Made by a program: the position numbers and the translations under genes
Shown: piece by piece, positions 1 to 8,493 of the stretch
How the letters are laid out: each line of letters begins with the position of its first letter
Position numbering within the stretch: position 1 is the stretch's first letter
Source of the DNA: Aminobacter aganoensis
Lineage (GTDB): Bacteria; Pseudomonadota; Alphaproteobacteria; Rhizobiales; Rhizobiaceae
Reading direction: 5' to 3'
Length of the DNA stretch: 64,000 nt
NCBI RefSeq assembly: GCF_014206975.1
Contig: NZ_JACHOU010000009.1
Coordinates: 1-64,000 of the forward strand
The notes under the pieces: generated by a model
What the model was told of the DNA's origin: nothing
The model's database searches: none
The model's input: the letters and a program-made list of their open reading frames with translations, nothing else

Positions 1-240
1 AGAGTCTAAATCGGTCGTGCGGTTTTTACCACATATTTGCGATACAAACGCACAGCCTGTCATCCGGCAATAAAGAACGATAATGTTGAATTATCAGTCA
101 TTATAAAGTATTCTCCTAGAATGGCCCAAAACGTCGAGCAGAAGCCCGAAAATCGCCCCGCGCGACCCTCCGGACCGTCCCACAGCACGGCCGCCGAAGA
201 CGATGTTCCCACGGCACAGATGTCGGCTGAACAAAAGGCC
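1..240. other. No gene seen at left edge
   Basis: I see no convincing gene in these bases. Open frames on both strands have no recognisable protein content. The stretch lies downstream of the minus-strand GNAT toxin gene and is moderately AT-rich near its left end. It may hold the end of a unit lying outside the window. Confidence 0.4.
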
Positions 241-768
241 TCAGAGGTGGCCGGACGCCATCAGTGTCTCGGCAAAGACCGACAGCGGTACGACAAGCGT
301 CAGAGGACGGTCTTTGAGCGGCTCGGCACCATAGCTCCCATACCAGTTGGCGGCACGCTCGCTTTTGGCGTCTATGATCATGAGGACGCCTCCCACCTCC
401 GCGGTGACGCGGATACACCTCAACGCGGCCGCCACAAGCAACTGGCCGCCGAGGCCCCTGCCCGAAACAGATCTGTCTACGGCGAGACGCGCCAAAAGAA
501 ACCCCGGCACGTTGTGCCGCGCCAGACCCTTGGTCATCGCGGTCGGAACCGCGTCGTGTTCGACGGTGGCTGGCGTCAGGCTGTAGAACCCAAGCACCTT
601 GGTGGGCGTATCGTCGGTGACCGCGCAAAACGTCTTCACTGCGTTCTGCTCATGTCCCTGCCGCGCGAAGCGCTGCAGGAAGGTATTCATCTCTGCATTG
701 CCGCAGTCAAATGCCTTGCGGTCGTGCGATCGCGCGATCGCCTCCTCGCGCCAGGGCGGAAGGGTCAC
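241..768 (-). CDS. GNAT-family acetyltransferase toxin (TacT/AtaT type)
   Basis: This 175-residue protein is a GCN5-related N-acetyltransferase. In the TacT/AtaT family such proteins acetylate the amino group of charged aminoacyl-tRNA and stop translation. The acetyl-CoA loop is visible as SGRGLGG around residues 102-108, followed by a helix, and a WYGSYGA segment near residue 143 holds the Tyr usual in this family. Length fits the family. Its start codon overlaps the stop of the upstream DUF1778 antitoxin gene by four bases, the standard antitoxin-then-toxin arrangement. Family assignment is firm; acetylation of tRNA is inferred from the family and the pairing. Confidence 0.88.
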   Translation of the reverse strand: MTLPPWREEAIARSHDRKAFDCGNAEMNTFLQRFARQGHEQNAVKTFCAVTDDTPTKVLGFYSLTPATVEHDAVPTAMTKGLARHNVPGFLLARLAVDRSVSGRGLGGQLLVAAALRCIRVTAEVGGVLMIIDAKSERAANWYGSYGAEPLKDRPLTLVVPLSVFAETLMASGHL

Positions 769-1043
769 AGGGATTTTGGAAGGGCCTTTGCCGCCGCGCG
801 CAACTTCGGATTCGGCTTCGGCGGATTGTCAAGAAGTTCGAGGATGCGGCCAAGATCACGCTCCGACACCTTCAGGGCATCAGCCTCGGCAATGACGCTC
901 TCAGCCTCCCGCAGCGCCGACTGGGTGACGAAGTTGGTCAGGTCAGTATGGCGAAGTGCTGCGGCTCTTAGCAGTCGCGCCTTCACATCCGGCTTCACCC
1001 GGATATTCATGCGATCGGTATCGTCGAGGGCTACGCGCGCCAT
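765..1043 (-). CDS. DUF1778 antitoxin (ribbon-helix-helix)
   Basis: A 92-residue DUF1778 protein, the usual antitoxin partner of GNAT toxins. The N-terminal part (residues ~10-55: INVRV-like strand in MNIRVKPDVKARLL, then two helices) is a ribbon-helix-helix DNA-binding fold, and the C-terminal tail (FLELLDNPPKPNPKL-like) normally wraps the toxin. It is first in the operon and is translationally coupled to the toxin by a four-base overlap. Autoregulation from the 1044-1141 region, which also serves the divergent integrase gene, is likely; a small dyad GCATTGAATGC lies at 1111-1121. Confidence 0.88.
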   Translation of the reverse strand: MARVALDDTDRMNIRVKPDVKARLLRAAALRHTDLTNFVTQSALREAESVIAEADALKVSERDLGRILELLDNPPKPNPKLRAAAKALPKSL

Positions 1044-1141
1044 GGTCCCTGATCCAAAACAGTTTGTGCGGAATAGATACGCCGTTGGGGCACGGATTGC
1101 AACATTGTACGCATTGAATGCTCACATGAAAGGATTGCAGC

Positions 1142-2254
1142 GTGAGCCCTGACGAGGATGACCTTCCCGACATCATCGATGTGGTCATGGAGATGGGACG
1201 CACGGGGGACTCGGCGGAAGCCCCCTCCCCTCCCCTTCCGGTTGCCGCAGGCGAAGAGCCGCGCCTTCCCGGCCATCTCAAAACCCTTGCCGACAAAGCG
1301 CGCGGCTACGTCGAGGCAGCCAGCTCAGCGAATACGCGCCGAGCTTATCTTTCCGACTGGAAGCATTTTGCCAGTTGGTGTCGGCGTCAGGGCCTTTCGA
1401 CCATGCCGCCGTCGCCGCAGACCATCGGACTGTACATTACCGCCTGTGCAGCCGGCACTGTGAACGGTGACAAAACGCCAAACTCCGTGTCGACGATCGA
1501 GCGACGACTTTCTTCGCTATCATGGAACTATGCGCAGCGAGGCCTCTCGCTCGAACGGAAGGATCGCCACATTGCTACCGTGATGGCTGGCATTCGCAAC
1601 AAGCATGCTGCTCCGCCACGCCAGAAAGAGGCGATCCTGCCAGAAGACCTGATTGCGATGCTGGAAACGCTCGACCGGGGAACGCTGCGTGGCTTGCGGG
1701 ATCGAGCGATGTTACTGCTCGGCTTTGCCGGCGGTATGCGGCGCTCTGAAATCGTCGGATTGGATGCCGCACGTGACCAGACCGAAGACGGTCGTGGCTG
1801 GATCGAGATCCTCGATAAGGGAATGCTGGTCACCCTTCGCGGCAAAACCGGCTGGCGCGAAGTCGAGATAGGGCGAGGCTCTTCCGACGCAACCTGCCCG
1901 GTCGTGGCACTCCAGACCTGGCTGAAGTTCGCACGGATTGTGCACGGCCCCCTGTTCCGTCGTGTGACGGGCCAGGGCAAGGCTGTCGGATCGGAGCGTC
2001 TCAACGACCAGGAGGTCGCGCGCCTCGTCAAGCGGACGGCACTCGCCGCCGGTGTCCGCGGCGACCTGTCGGAGGGCCAGCGTGGCAAGTTGTTTGCAGG
2101 CCATTCGCTGCGTTCCGGTCTAGCGTCCTCGGCCGAAGTCGATGAGCGTTATGTTCAAAAGCAGCTTGGCCATGCGAGCGCCGAGATGACGCGAAAATAC
2201 CAGCGACGTCGCGATCGATTCCGCGTCAACCTCACCAAAGCGTCGGGGCTCTGA
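1142..2254 (+). CDS. Tyrosine recombinase / integrase
   Basis: A 370-residue phage-type integrase. The N-terminal SAM-like core-binding domain spans about residues 45-150. The catalytic set is complete: Arg200 in GGMRRSE, a candidate Lys235, His321-x-x-Arg324 in HSLRSG, His344 in QLGHAS, and the nucleophile Tyr353 in RKYQRRR. The chosen start is GTG; an in-frame ATG at 1187 is a possible alternative. It is divergent from the DUF1778/GNAT pair. It could resolve plasmid multimers or mark an integration module; no att repeats were recognised, so its substrate is unknown. Confidence 0.88.
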   Translation: MSPDEDDLPDIIDVVMEMGRTGDSAEAPSPPLPVAAGEEPRLPGHLKTLADKARGYVEAASSANTRRAYLSDWKHFASWCRRQGLSTMPPSPQTIGLYITACAAGTVNGDKTPNSVSTIERRLSSLSWNYAQRGLSLERKDRHIATVMAGIRNKHAAPPRQKEAILPEDLIAMLETLDRGTLRGLRDRAMLLLGFAGGMRRSEIVGLDAARDQTEDGRGWIEILDKGMLVTLRGKTGWREVEIGRGSSDATCPVVALQTWLKFARIVHGPLFRRVTGQGKAVGSERLNDQEVARLVKRTALAAGVRGDLSEGQRGKLFAGHSLRSGLASSAEVDERYVQKQLGHASAEMTRKYQRRRDRFRVNLTKASGL

Positions 2255-2334
2255 ACGCCCCTACCCCTGCCTTGTTGTGGCAGCTTTGGTCTTTCTATAT
2301 AGTCAAGGTAGTCACAATGGTCACGGAGGCCAAA

Positions 2335-2601
2335 ATGCTGTCTGCTTCTAAAGAGGATGCCAACTGGACCGTCGCCGGCGCCAAGGCGCGGCTATCAGAG
2401 GTCATCGAGCGTGCGCAAGCGGCGCCTCAGACGATCACGCGCAACGGCAAGCCAAGCGTCGTTGTCGTCTCGGCCGAGGAATGGCAGCGCAAGACGGTCC
2501 GCAAGGGCACGCTTGCGGAGTTCCTGCTGGAATCGCCGTTGCGTGGCGCCGATCTCGACCTTGAGCTTCAGCGCGACGAACCCCGCGATCTGCCGCTGTG
2601 A
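2335..2601 (+). CDS. Phd/YefM-type antitoxin
   Basis: An 88-residue type II antitoxin. The motif WTVAGAKARLSEVIERAQ followed by the strand pattern PQTITRNGKPSVVVVSAEEW is the Phd/YefM DNA-binding fold; the C-terminal part binds the toxin. I chose the ATG at 2335 because a GGAGG ribosome site lies five bases before it; an upstream in-frame ATG at 2317 is possible. Its stop overlaps the start of the PIN-domain toxin gene (GTGA), so the pair is translationally coupled. It probably represses its own promoter. Confidence 0.85.
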   Translation: MLSASKEDANWTVAGAKARLSEVIERAQAAPQTITRNGKPSVVVVSAEEWQRKTVRKGTLAEFLLESPLRGADLDLELQRDEPRDLPL

Positions 2602-3020
2602 GGCTACTGCTGGACACAAATGTTCTGTCCGAGGTGACGAGGCCTGCGCCGGATCCGCGCGTCATGCACTGGCTGGACAGGCTGGATGAGGATCGCTCGT
2701 TCATCAGCGTCGTGTCCATCGCCGAGATCCGGCGCAGCGTCGCCCTCATGGATAAGGGCCGGAAGCGCGAGGCACTGGCGGAATGGCTTGCCCAGGACTT
2801 GCCGCAGCGCTTCGAGCGGAGAGTCCTCCCCGTGGGCAAGCCAGTTGCTTTGGCCTGGGGCGACCTGATGGGCATGGCCAAGCGCCGTGGTCGTGGGCTG
2901 TCGTCGATGGACGGCCTGATCGCAGCCACGGCGATTGCGCAGGGGCTCACCCTGGCAACGAGCAATTTGAAAGATTTCGAAGGATTCGGGATAGAACTCT
3001 TCGACCCATGGAACGCATGA
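2598..3020 (+). CDS. vapC: VapC/FitB-type PIN-domain toxin
   Basis: A 140-residue PIN-domain ribonuclease toxin of the VapC/FitB group. The acidic active site is intact: Asp6 in LLLDTNVLSE, Glu43 in IAEIRR, Asp105 in SSMDGLIAATA, and Asn123 in ATSNLKDFE. Members cleave tRNA or rRNA using metal ions. The gene starts with GTG inside the stop of the Phd-type antitoxin gene. Pairing of a PIN toxin with a Phd antitoxin is common in alphaproteobacteria. Confidence 0.9.
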   Translation: MRLLLDTNVLSEVTRPAPDPRVMHWLDRLDEDRSFISVVSIAEIRRSVALMDKGRKREALAEWLAQDLPQRFERRVLPVGKPVALAWGDLMGMAKRRGRGLSSMDGLIAATAIAQGLTLATSNLKDFEGFGIELFDPWNA

Positions 3021-3192
3021 GCCGCTCGGCGCCAACGCGCCCGGCCGAATCCCCGTGGAAAGGCTGAAATTCGTGAGTCCCGTGCGCCGAACAACTCAAC
3101 GCCGCATCCGCATCGGCCGCGCCATATTTGGGTACGCAGTACGTTGCGGTCCAGCGTCCGAGTGCACCTGCGCTTCACACTGAGGTTTCGTC

Positions 3193-3462
3193 ATGAGACA
3201 ATCCCCGATCCGCCTGCCCGACGCCACCACGATCAAGACCGTACTGGCGAAACTAGATCCGGTCTCGGCCGACGCCGATCTTGCTCCCGTCCTGTCGGTT
3301 GCGTTCCCGGGCTTCGCTTTCTCGCGTGTTCCGGTCGATGATTTCTACTGGCTCGACGCCGGTCGCACGGTAATCGATGCTGGCGGCACCCGGCTCGGCG
3401 ACCATCGGGCCTGGGTCGAGCGCGAGCTTGCCGCGCTAGGCGATAATCTCTTGGCATTCTAG
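3193..3462 (+). CDS. Unrecognised 89-residue protein, possibly the front part of a split gene
   Basis: I do not recognise this protein. It is 89 residues, soluble, with an acidic, hydrophobic centre. It ends at a TAG (3460-3462), and after only eight more codons in the same frame the next gene begins (ATG 3487). No good ribosome site precedes 3487, so the two open frames may once have been one gene of about 360 codons interrupted by a nonsense mutation. Two separate coupled genes are the alternative. Confidence 0.5.
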   Translation: MRQSPIRLPDATTIKTVLAKLDPVSADADLAPVLSVAFPGFAFSRVPVDDFYWLDAGRTVIDAGGTRLGDHRAWVERELAALGDNLLAF

Positions 3463-3486
3463 GACCGGCATCACAACAGTGGTATT

Positions 3487-4281
3487 ATGTTTACCGAGTG
3501 GCAGGGCACCCGCGTCTTCGCCTTCGCGGCAAGCGGCCCGGGTGTGGCCGATTTCCTGCAGCTATCGCTCGGCCGCGAGATCGAGGTTCTGGCAGGCCCC
3601 GTGGTCGATCCCGGCTATCGACCCTGGAGCGTTGACGATCTGCTCGAACCATCCTGGGTCGAGCGTGAGGCAGATACCCAGGCACCGAAGCTCACAGGCC
3701 CAGTCTATCGGCTGCAACGCCGTTGTGGCTTCGTCCATATGCGCAGCTTCTTGGCGACATGCCAGCGTCTTGAACGCGCGCATCGGGAAAGCCAACGCCC
3801 GGAGATCGAGGCTCGGGTCATCCACGAGGTCGGCCACGACTACGACCGGGAGACACCGTTCCTCGAGCTCAACCCGGATTGGTTCGCATTCGCACCGCGC
3901 GAGAATCGGCTTTTCGCTGACTGGGAGCGGTCGAGTGCGGCAAACGCCCGAATCTACGAACACTGGGCGTTCGACATCAAGGACTACGAGGAGCGCGGCC
4001 GGCGCCATCTCGAGTTCATTCCTCGGCCGATCAAGATGCCAACTAAACAGCTGCTGGTCGAAGAAGGTGTCTCCGTCCATCGCCTCATGGAGCGCATAGA
4101 GGCGGTCGACGTCGAGATTGGCTTACCTTTCGCCTGGTTCTTCCTGATGACGCACGGCCACTGGGTTGATCCTAGGGTCGGCGAGGCTATCGCCGGGGGC
4201 CTGCGGGCCGGGCGCGTGCGCCTGCCTGCTCCCAACGCCGCCGTCTTGCTTGACTGGGCGGACAAGCGCTATCTGTTCTGA
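3487..4281 (+). CDS. Unrecognised 264-residue protein, possibly the rear part of a split gene
   Basis: I do not recognise a family. The protein is soluble, rich in Trp, Glu and Arg, and contains an IHEVGHDYD segment (residues ~113-121) that resembles a metalloprotease HExxH helix but lacks the second His at the right spacing, so no activity is claimed. It is in the same frame as the preceding 89-residue gene, separated by one TAG and eight codons. It lies between two toxin-antitoxin pairs. Confidence 0.6.
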   Translation: MFTEWQGTRVFAFAASGPGVADFLQLSLGREIEVLAGPVVDPGYRPWSVDDLLEPSWVEREADTQAPKLTGPVYRLQRRCGFVHMRSFLATCQRLERAHRESQRPEIEARVIHEVGHDYDRETPFLELNPDWFAFAPRENRLFADWERSSAANARIYEHWAFDIKDYEERGRRHLEFIPRPIKMPTKQLLVEEGVSVHRLMERIEAVDVEIGLPFAWFFLMTHGHWVDPRVGEAIAGGLRAGRVRLPAPNAAVLLDWADKRYLF

Positions 4282-4412
4282 AGACCGTGAAGCACGCACG
4301 CCTGCCCAAATCCGGTTCCGACGAAATGCTGCAGCACGACGGCGGCATCACGGGGTGCTCTGTGTTCCGTGCGGCAAGCCTGATCCCATAGGTGTTGTAG
4401 GTGCACTGCCAT

Positions 4413-4895
4413 TCATCCGCCGAATAGCCTGCGATCCCAGAAGACGGGTTTGTGCAGGCTGGAAGTGATCGACTTGAACTCCGGATGCAGCGGGTTGATC
4501 AGTATGTTGCTGTCGAGCCTGGCGACGACGCTTGGCACAATCAGGATCGCGCTGCGGCGCTGCAGGCACCATGTCTCGCCGAATGCCTTGCTGACGGTGG
4601 CGGGCATCGTGTCCCAGCCGGGCACTTCGACCGGGGCAAACATCTCGTAGCTTAGCCCACTCGGGATCGAGATCTCGATATAGTGCTGGTTCGGCGGCAG
4701 CCGGCCGCTGCCATGGACCAGTTTTTCCAGCAGCGCGGTTGAATAATGCTCAGCGGCATAGATGACCGGACTTCCTGGCGTGTTCCAGCGGCCCGGCGCG
4801 ATCGTCGAACCTGTCGCATCGAAGATCGACCAGGCTCCAGCCGGGTCTCCTATACGATAGGCCGACAGTGTTCGGTCGAGAATCTGAGCCGTCAC
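4413..4895 (-). CDS. RES-domain toxin (NAD+ phosphorylase type)
   Basis: A 160-residue RES-domain protein. Characterised members of this toxin family (ParT, MbcT, RES) break down or transfer ADP-ribose from NAD+. The core is visible: Arg14 in YRIGD, the GRWN motif at residues 35-38, Tyr46 in IYAAEHYSTALLEKL with Glu57, Ser115 in QRRSAILIVPSV, and the C-terminal NP segment. The start codon overlaps the stop of the upstream Xre/ParS-type antitoxin gene by four bases. Confidence 0.9.
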   Translation of the reverse strand: MTAQILDRTLSAYRIGDPAGAWSIFDATGSTIAPGRWNTPGSPVIYAAEHYSTALLEKLVHGSGRLPPNQHYIEISIPSGLSYEMFAPVEVPGWDTMPATVSKAFGETWCLQRRSAILIVPSVVARLDSNILINPLHPEFKSITSSLHKPVFWDRRLFGG

Positions 4896-5323
4896 GCAGC
4901 GCTGCCGTATTTGAGGCCCTGCAGCACCTCAAGCACCAGCTCGGCGCCGATCTCGTTCTGTATAACGACGTCGACGGGCCGGCGATCCTCCAGCATGGCG
5001 TGCGGCCGGAACAGGAAATCCCGAGCCTCATCCTCGCTGCCCCACACCTCGACAGCAAGATTCCAAACCCGTGCCAGACGGGCGACACGCATCCCCTCCT
5101 CCGAGGAAAGCCGCACGGCGCCGCGCTTTCTGCGGTCATAGGTTGCCTTGGGCACGAGCCGATACTTGAATTGGCTGTCGGCCGGTGCGAAGAGCCGCGC
5201 AATACGATCGAGCGCTTCGACCGGCAAACCGTTCTCAATCCGGGTAATCAACCCGAACGGCGACCTGACTCCTTCCCTGCCGGTCAGGCCCAGTACGTCG
5301 GCGACGTTTGCGATTGCCAGCAT
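4892..5323 (-). CDS. Xre/MbcA/ParS-type antitoxin (DUF2384)
   Basis: A 143-residue antitoxin for the adjacent RES toxin. The N-terminal HTH-like region (VADVLGLTGR) is followed by the C-terminal toxin-binding domain with the typical segment NLAVEVWGSEDEARDFLFRP and a final VLEVLQGLKYG. I start it at the ATG at 5323 because TAAGGAG lies just upstream; an in-frame ATG at 5350 would add nine residues. The pair is transcribed toward the left end, just downstream of dnaB and in the same orientation. Confidence 0.88.
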   Translation of the reverse strand: MLAIANVADVLGLTGREGVRSPFGLITRIENGLPVEALDRIARLFAPADSQFKYRLVPKATYDRRKRGAVRLSSEEGMRVARLARVWNLAVEVWGSEDEARDFLFRPHAMLEDRRPVDVVIQNEIGAELVLEVLQGLKYGSAA

Positions 5324-5391
5324 CGTTATGCTCCTTATCAGATGAGGCAATATATAGTCTCAGGTGAGGCTGTCCGCAAGGATATCCAGTT

Positions 5392-6888
5392 TCATTCCAG
5401 CTGTTCCGGCAAGCGATCGCTGTCGGCGCGGTCGAAGAAGCGGGTGAACTCGCCCTCGAAGCCGAGCTGCACCGTACCTGTGGGGCCGTGGCGCTGCTTG
5501 GCGATGATCACCTCGGCCTTGCCGCGGGCCTCCGCCATGCTCGCCTCCCATTTCAGATGTTCGTCCGTGCCGGGAGCCGGCTCTCTGTTCATCAAATAGT
5601 ACTCGTCACGATAGACGAACAGCACGACGTCGGCGTCCTGCTCGATCGATCCAGATTCGCGCAGGTCCGAAAGCTGGGGGTGCTTGTCGTCACGCTTTTC
5701 GACTTCGCGGGACAACTGGGACAGCGCGATGATCGGCACGCCGAGCTCCTTGGCCAGCGCTTTCAGGCCGGTGGTGATCTCGGTGACCTCCTGCACCCGG
5801 TTCTGCGTCGATCGATGACCGGTGCCCTGCATAAGTTGGATATAGTCGATGATCAGAAGGTCCAGGCCGCGCTGGCGTTTCAAACGGCGAGCCCTGGTGG
5901 CGAGTTGGGCGATCGAAATGCCGCCGGTCTGGTCGATGTAGAGCGGGATCTTGCGCATCGTCTGCGAGCATGTGACCAGTCGCTCGAACTCGAGCTCCGA
6001 AATTTCGCCGCGGCGGATACGCGACGAAGAAATCTCAGCCTGCTCCGAGATGACGCGGGTGGCGAGCTGCTCGGCCGACATTTCGAGCGAGAAGAACCCC
6101 ACCACGCCTCCCCTTACCGCCTTTACGGACCCGTCGGCCTGCTGGGCAGGCTCGTAGGTGCAGGCGATGCTGAACGCGATGTTGGTGGCAAGAGATGTTT
6201 TGCCCATACCCGGCCGCCCGGCCAGTACGATTAAATCAGAGGGCTGCAGACCGCCCATGCGCCTGTCGAGGTCGCGCAGGCCGGTGGCGATACCCGACAA
6301 ATGCCCGTCGCGCATGTAGGCGGCGTTGGCCATGTCGACCGCAGTTTTGACCGCATCATCGAAACTGCCGAAGCCGCCATCGTACCGGCCGTTCTCCGCG
6401 ACCTCGAACAACCGTCGCTCAACGGCTTCGAGCTGCTCGGATGGCGACATGTCGACCGGGGCATCATAGGCGACATTGACCATGTCCTCGCCGACGGTGA
6501 TCAACGTTCGACGCATGGCGAGATCGTAGATTGCGCGGCCATAGTCGATTGCGTTGATGATGGTGACGGCCTCGGCTGCCAGACGCGCCAAATACTGGGC
6601 AACGGTCATCGGCCCAACTTTTTCATTGGCCGGCAGGAAGGTTTTCATAGTGACTGGACTGGCCGTCCGGCCCATCCGGATCAAATCTGCAAGCACTTCG
6701 AAGATCCTGCGGTGCAAAGGCTCGTAGAAATGATCCGGCTTCAGGAAATCCGAAACCCGATAGAAGGCGTCGTTGTTGACCAGGATTGCGCCTAAAAGCG
6801 CCTGCTCGGCCTCGATATTGTTCGGCGCCTCCCGGTAGGCTGGAACGGGCTCAATCTCAACCTTTAGCGCTGTGTTCGAGACCCTCAT
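5392..6888 (-). CDS. dnaB: Replicative DNA helicase DnaB
   Basis: A full-length 498-residue DnaB hexameric helicase. The N-terminal domain (NNIEAEQALLGAILVNN, residues ~22-40) contacts primase. The RecA-like C-terminal domain carries Walker A AGRPGMGKTS near residue 228, Walker B LLIIDYIQLM, and the DnaB signatures SQLSREVEKR and DLRESGSIEQDADVV. Its ATG overlaps the repC stop by four bases (6885-6888), so it appears to be the fourth gene of the repABC operon. DnaB is normally chromosomal in this order; here it would be plasmid-borne, perhaps so that RepC can load its own helicase. Confidence 0.93.
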   Translation of the reverse strand: MRVSNTALKVEIEPVPAYREAPNNIEAEQALLGAILVNNDAFYRVSDFLKPDHFYEPLHRRIFEVLADLIRMGRTASPVTMKTFLPANEKVGPMTVAQYLARLAAEAVTIINAIDYGRAIYDLAMRRTLITVGEDMVNVAYDAPVDMSPSEQLEAVERRLFEVAENGRYDGGFGSFDDAVKTAVDMANAAYMRDGHLSGIATGLRDLDRRMGGLQPSDLIVLAGRPGMGKTSLATNIAFSIACTYEPAQQADGSVKAVRGGVVGFFSLEMSAEQLATRVISEQAEISSSRIRRGEISELEFERLVTCSQTMRKIPLYIDQTGGISIAQLATRARRLKRQRGLDLLIIDYIQLMQGTGHRSTQNRVQEVTEITTGLKALAKELGVPIIALSQLSREVEKRDDKHPQLSDLRESGSIEQDADVVLFVYRDEYYLMNREPAPGTDEHLKWEASMAEARGKAEVIIAKQRHGPTGTVQLGFEGEFTRFFDRADSDRLPEQLE

Positions 6889-8228
6889 TGCCAGCCCTTC
6901 CCTCTCAGCGACTTCTCCAGTGCGCTGCTGATTTCAATCGAAGCTGGATTCGCGCCCCCACTCGTGGACCGCGCCCCGTCGTCAGCACCTCCCCCCGTCT
7001 TTCTGGCTGCCGTGGTCTCCATAGTCGACATCCTGGCATTGAGCAGCGCCATGATCATCGGCCATGCCGAAAACTTGTCGTCCTGGGCCTTTTCGACCAG
7101 GCTTCGCAGGTAGCCGCCGCGGCTCCGGATATGTTCCGTCCGCTGAAGGATAGCCGCCAGCGTAATTGCGGCGTCTTGTTTGCCCATCACCTCGACAGCC
7201 TCCTGCCACGCGCTCGGGCTGACGCCCATATGCGGGCGCACCTCTTCAGCGGCGGCGACAAAATCGCGCCAGGTGCGGATTGGCCCTCCCAAGGCGTAGG
7301 TCGCAATTTCCGGGCAGGCGTTCAGGACCATCCCCAGGGGCAGATCCCGTTTTGGCAGGGTGCGCAGGTTGTCAGTTTCCGCTACGCTGAGTCCCGCTTC
7401 AGCTTCATTTCCTAAGCCATATTCAGATTCATCGTTAGAATGGAGGTTTGGGTTTGAATCTTGTATGTGAGTGCCATTTTGGGACTCATTGGGGTTCATA
7501 TTTTGTGAAATAACAAACGATTCCAACGTCTCGTGGACGTCAGCCCAAAGGTCTTCGAGGTCGTTCACGATCGCCTCCAAGAGTTCCCGTGACGGCTTGC
7601 GTGGTAGCTTAGCTATTGTCGTGTCGTAGCGCTGGCGGAACCTGCGCCAATTGCCTGGCACCGCCTCGCTGATGCCGGCATCGATCAGCTTCACCACGTC
7701 GCGCCTGCAGATGGTGAGACGTTCCTTGATTACCCGAAGTGCCTTTCGCTCGGTCTCTACGATCTCGGCGAGTTGCCGGAACTCGTCGGCGCGCGCAAGG
7801 AGTGGCGTCAGGTCAAAGCCGTAGGCCTGTTCGATGGAACCACCCTGCCCTTTCCGGGCGTATCTTTTGCCGTTCGGGCTGTCTCTCCGGATTACCAGGC
7901 CGCAATCCAAGAGAACTGCGATATTGCGGCGAAGCGTCGTGAGCGACATACCGTTAGCTCGTAGGATCAACTCTACGTTCGAGGGGAACACGACGAGATT
8001 GCAGCTCGCTGTGAGTTCGCGGTCGCGATGGAAGCTTAACAGCGCATCCAGGATCGTAAGCGCACGATCGCTTACCCCAAGCAGCTTCCTAGCTTCCCGA
8101 ATATCCCGAAAGATATTCCACTTATCGACGGTGGCGTCTTGCTCGACATTTTTGGCGGCAACCTGAGTTGCAATTAGGCCAAGTGATACCGTTCGCCGCC
8201 CGAAGGGCGTCGTTGCAACATGTCTCAT
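6885..8228 (-). CDS. repC: Plasmid replication initiator RepC
   Basis: RepC is the initiator of repABC replicons; it binds oriV, which in studied plasmids lies inside repC itself. The start MRHVATTPFGRRTVSLG (ATG 8228; an ATG at 8231 precedes it) matches RepC proteins, giving about 447 residues. The N-terminal winged-helix region (residues ~30-160) is conserved, and the C-terminal part (DLPLGMVLNACPEI onward) is also typical. A Ser/Asn-rich linker around residues 245-290 is coded by AT-rich DNA. The preceding gap to repB holds the antisense ctRNA gene that should control its expression. Confidence 0.93.
   Translation of the reverse strand: MRHVATTPFGRRTVSLGLIATQVAAKNVEQDATVDKWNIFRDIREARKLLGVSDRALTILDALLSFHRDRELTASCNLVVFPSNVELILRANGMSLTTLRRNIAVLLDCGLVIRRDSPNGKRYARKGQGGSIEQAYGFDLTPLLARADEFRQLAEIVETERKALRVIKERLTICRRDVVKLIDAGISEAVPGNWRRFRQRYDTTIAKLPRKPSRELLEAIVNDLEDLWADVHETLESFVISQNMNPNESQNGTHIQDSNPNLHSNDESEYGLGNEAEAGLSVAETDNLRTLPKRDLPLGMVLNACPEIATYALGGPIRTWRDFVAAAEEVRPHMGVSPSAWQEAVEVMGKQDAAITLAAILQRTEHIRSRGGYLRSLVEKAQDDKFSAWPMIMALLNARMSTMETTAARKTGGGADDGARSTSGGANPASIEISSALEKSLRGKGWQ
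7425..7520. other. Candidate oriV: AT-rich segment inside repC
   Basis: This segment inside repC is clearly more AT-rich than the rest of the gene and encodes a low-complexity Asn/Ser/Glu linker. In repABC plasmids such as pTiR10 and p42d the origin has been mapped within the repC coding sequence at an AT-rich block, so this is the natural candidate. The position is inferred from composition only. Confidence 0.4.
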
Positions 8229-8290
8229 CATGTTTTGTCTATCTGGATTCAGACAAAGCGAAATTGATCGCTCAAACGGCGCACAATGCG

Positions 8291-8319
8291 TTGACAAGTG
8301 ATTCGGGGAGGCTTATTCG
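8291..8319 (+). promoter_or_regulatory. Promoter of the antisense ctRNA
   Basis: A perfect -35 hexamer TTGACA lies at 8291-8296, with a TATTCG/TTATTC -10 candidate 16-17 bases further (8313-8319). It points opposite to repABC, as expected for the counter-transcribed RNA promoter in the repB-repC gap. Confidence 0.6.
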
Positions 8320-8321
8320 TA

Positions 8322-8385
8322 TCTTCACCACAAAGAAAACGAAGGCTCTCACGTCGGTTCGCCGCTTGGGGGCCTTTCTTTTTGT
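8322..8385 (+). ncRNA. repABC antisense ctRNA (incompatibility RNA) with terminator
   Basis: RepABC plasmids encode a small antisense RNA in the repB-repC gap that pairs with the repC leader and blocks RepC synthesis; it is also an incompatibility factor. Here a TTGACA promoter on the plus strand is followed by a stem (AAGGCTC at 8342-8348 against GGGCCTT at 8370-8376) that encloses a CGG-TTCG-CCG hairpin and runs into a T-rich tract ending near 8383, a rho-independent terminator. Size of about 60 nt agrees with known examples. Exact ends are estimates. Confidence 0.65.
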
Positions 8386-8457
8386 CCGTTATCCCCTTTC
8401 CTTTTCCGTTACACCAAATTCGTCAGGGCGACTGTCAACGCCTTAGTCCGCGGCACG

Positions 8458-8479
8458 AACCTTGGCATCTGCCAAGGTT
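8458..8479. promoter_or_regulatory. parS-like palindrome 1 (repB-repC gap)
   Basis: A 22-bp inverted repeat, AACCTTGGCA-TC-TGCCAAGGTT, with perfect 10-base arms, 14 bases downstream of the repB stop. The same core recurs inside repB. RepABC centromeres (parS) are palindromes bound by RepB, so this is a probable RepB-binding site. Confidence 0.75.
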
Positions 8480-8493
8480 TCCGCGAGGGTTGA

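Noticed and set aside
37-1152. Long plus-strand open frame over the GNAT/DUF1778 region
   Set aside because: It is the antisense shadow of two clear toxin-antitoxin genes and has an Arg-rich composition without family content.
3799-3840. Metalloprotease HExxH site in the 264-residue protein
   Set aside because: The segment reads HEVGHD and superficially fits HExxH, but no supporting third ligand or protease context was found, so no enzyme is claimed.
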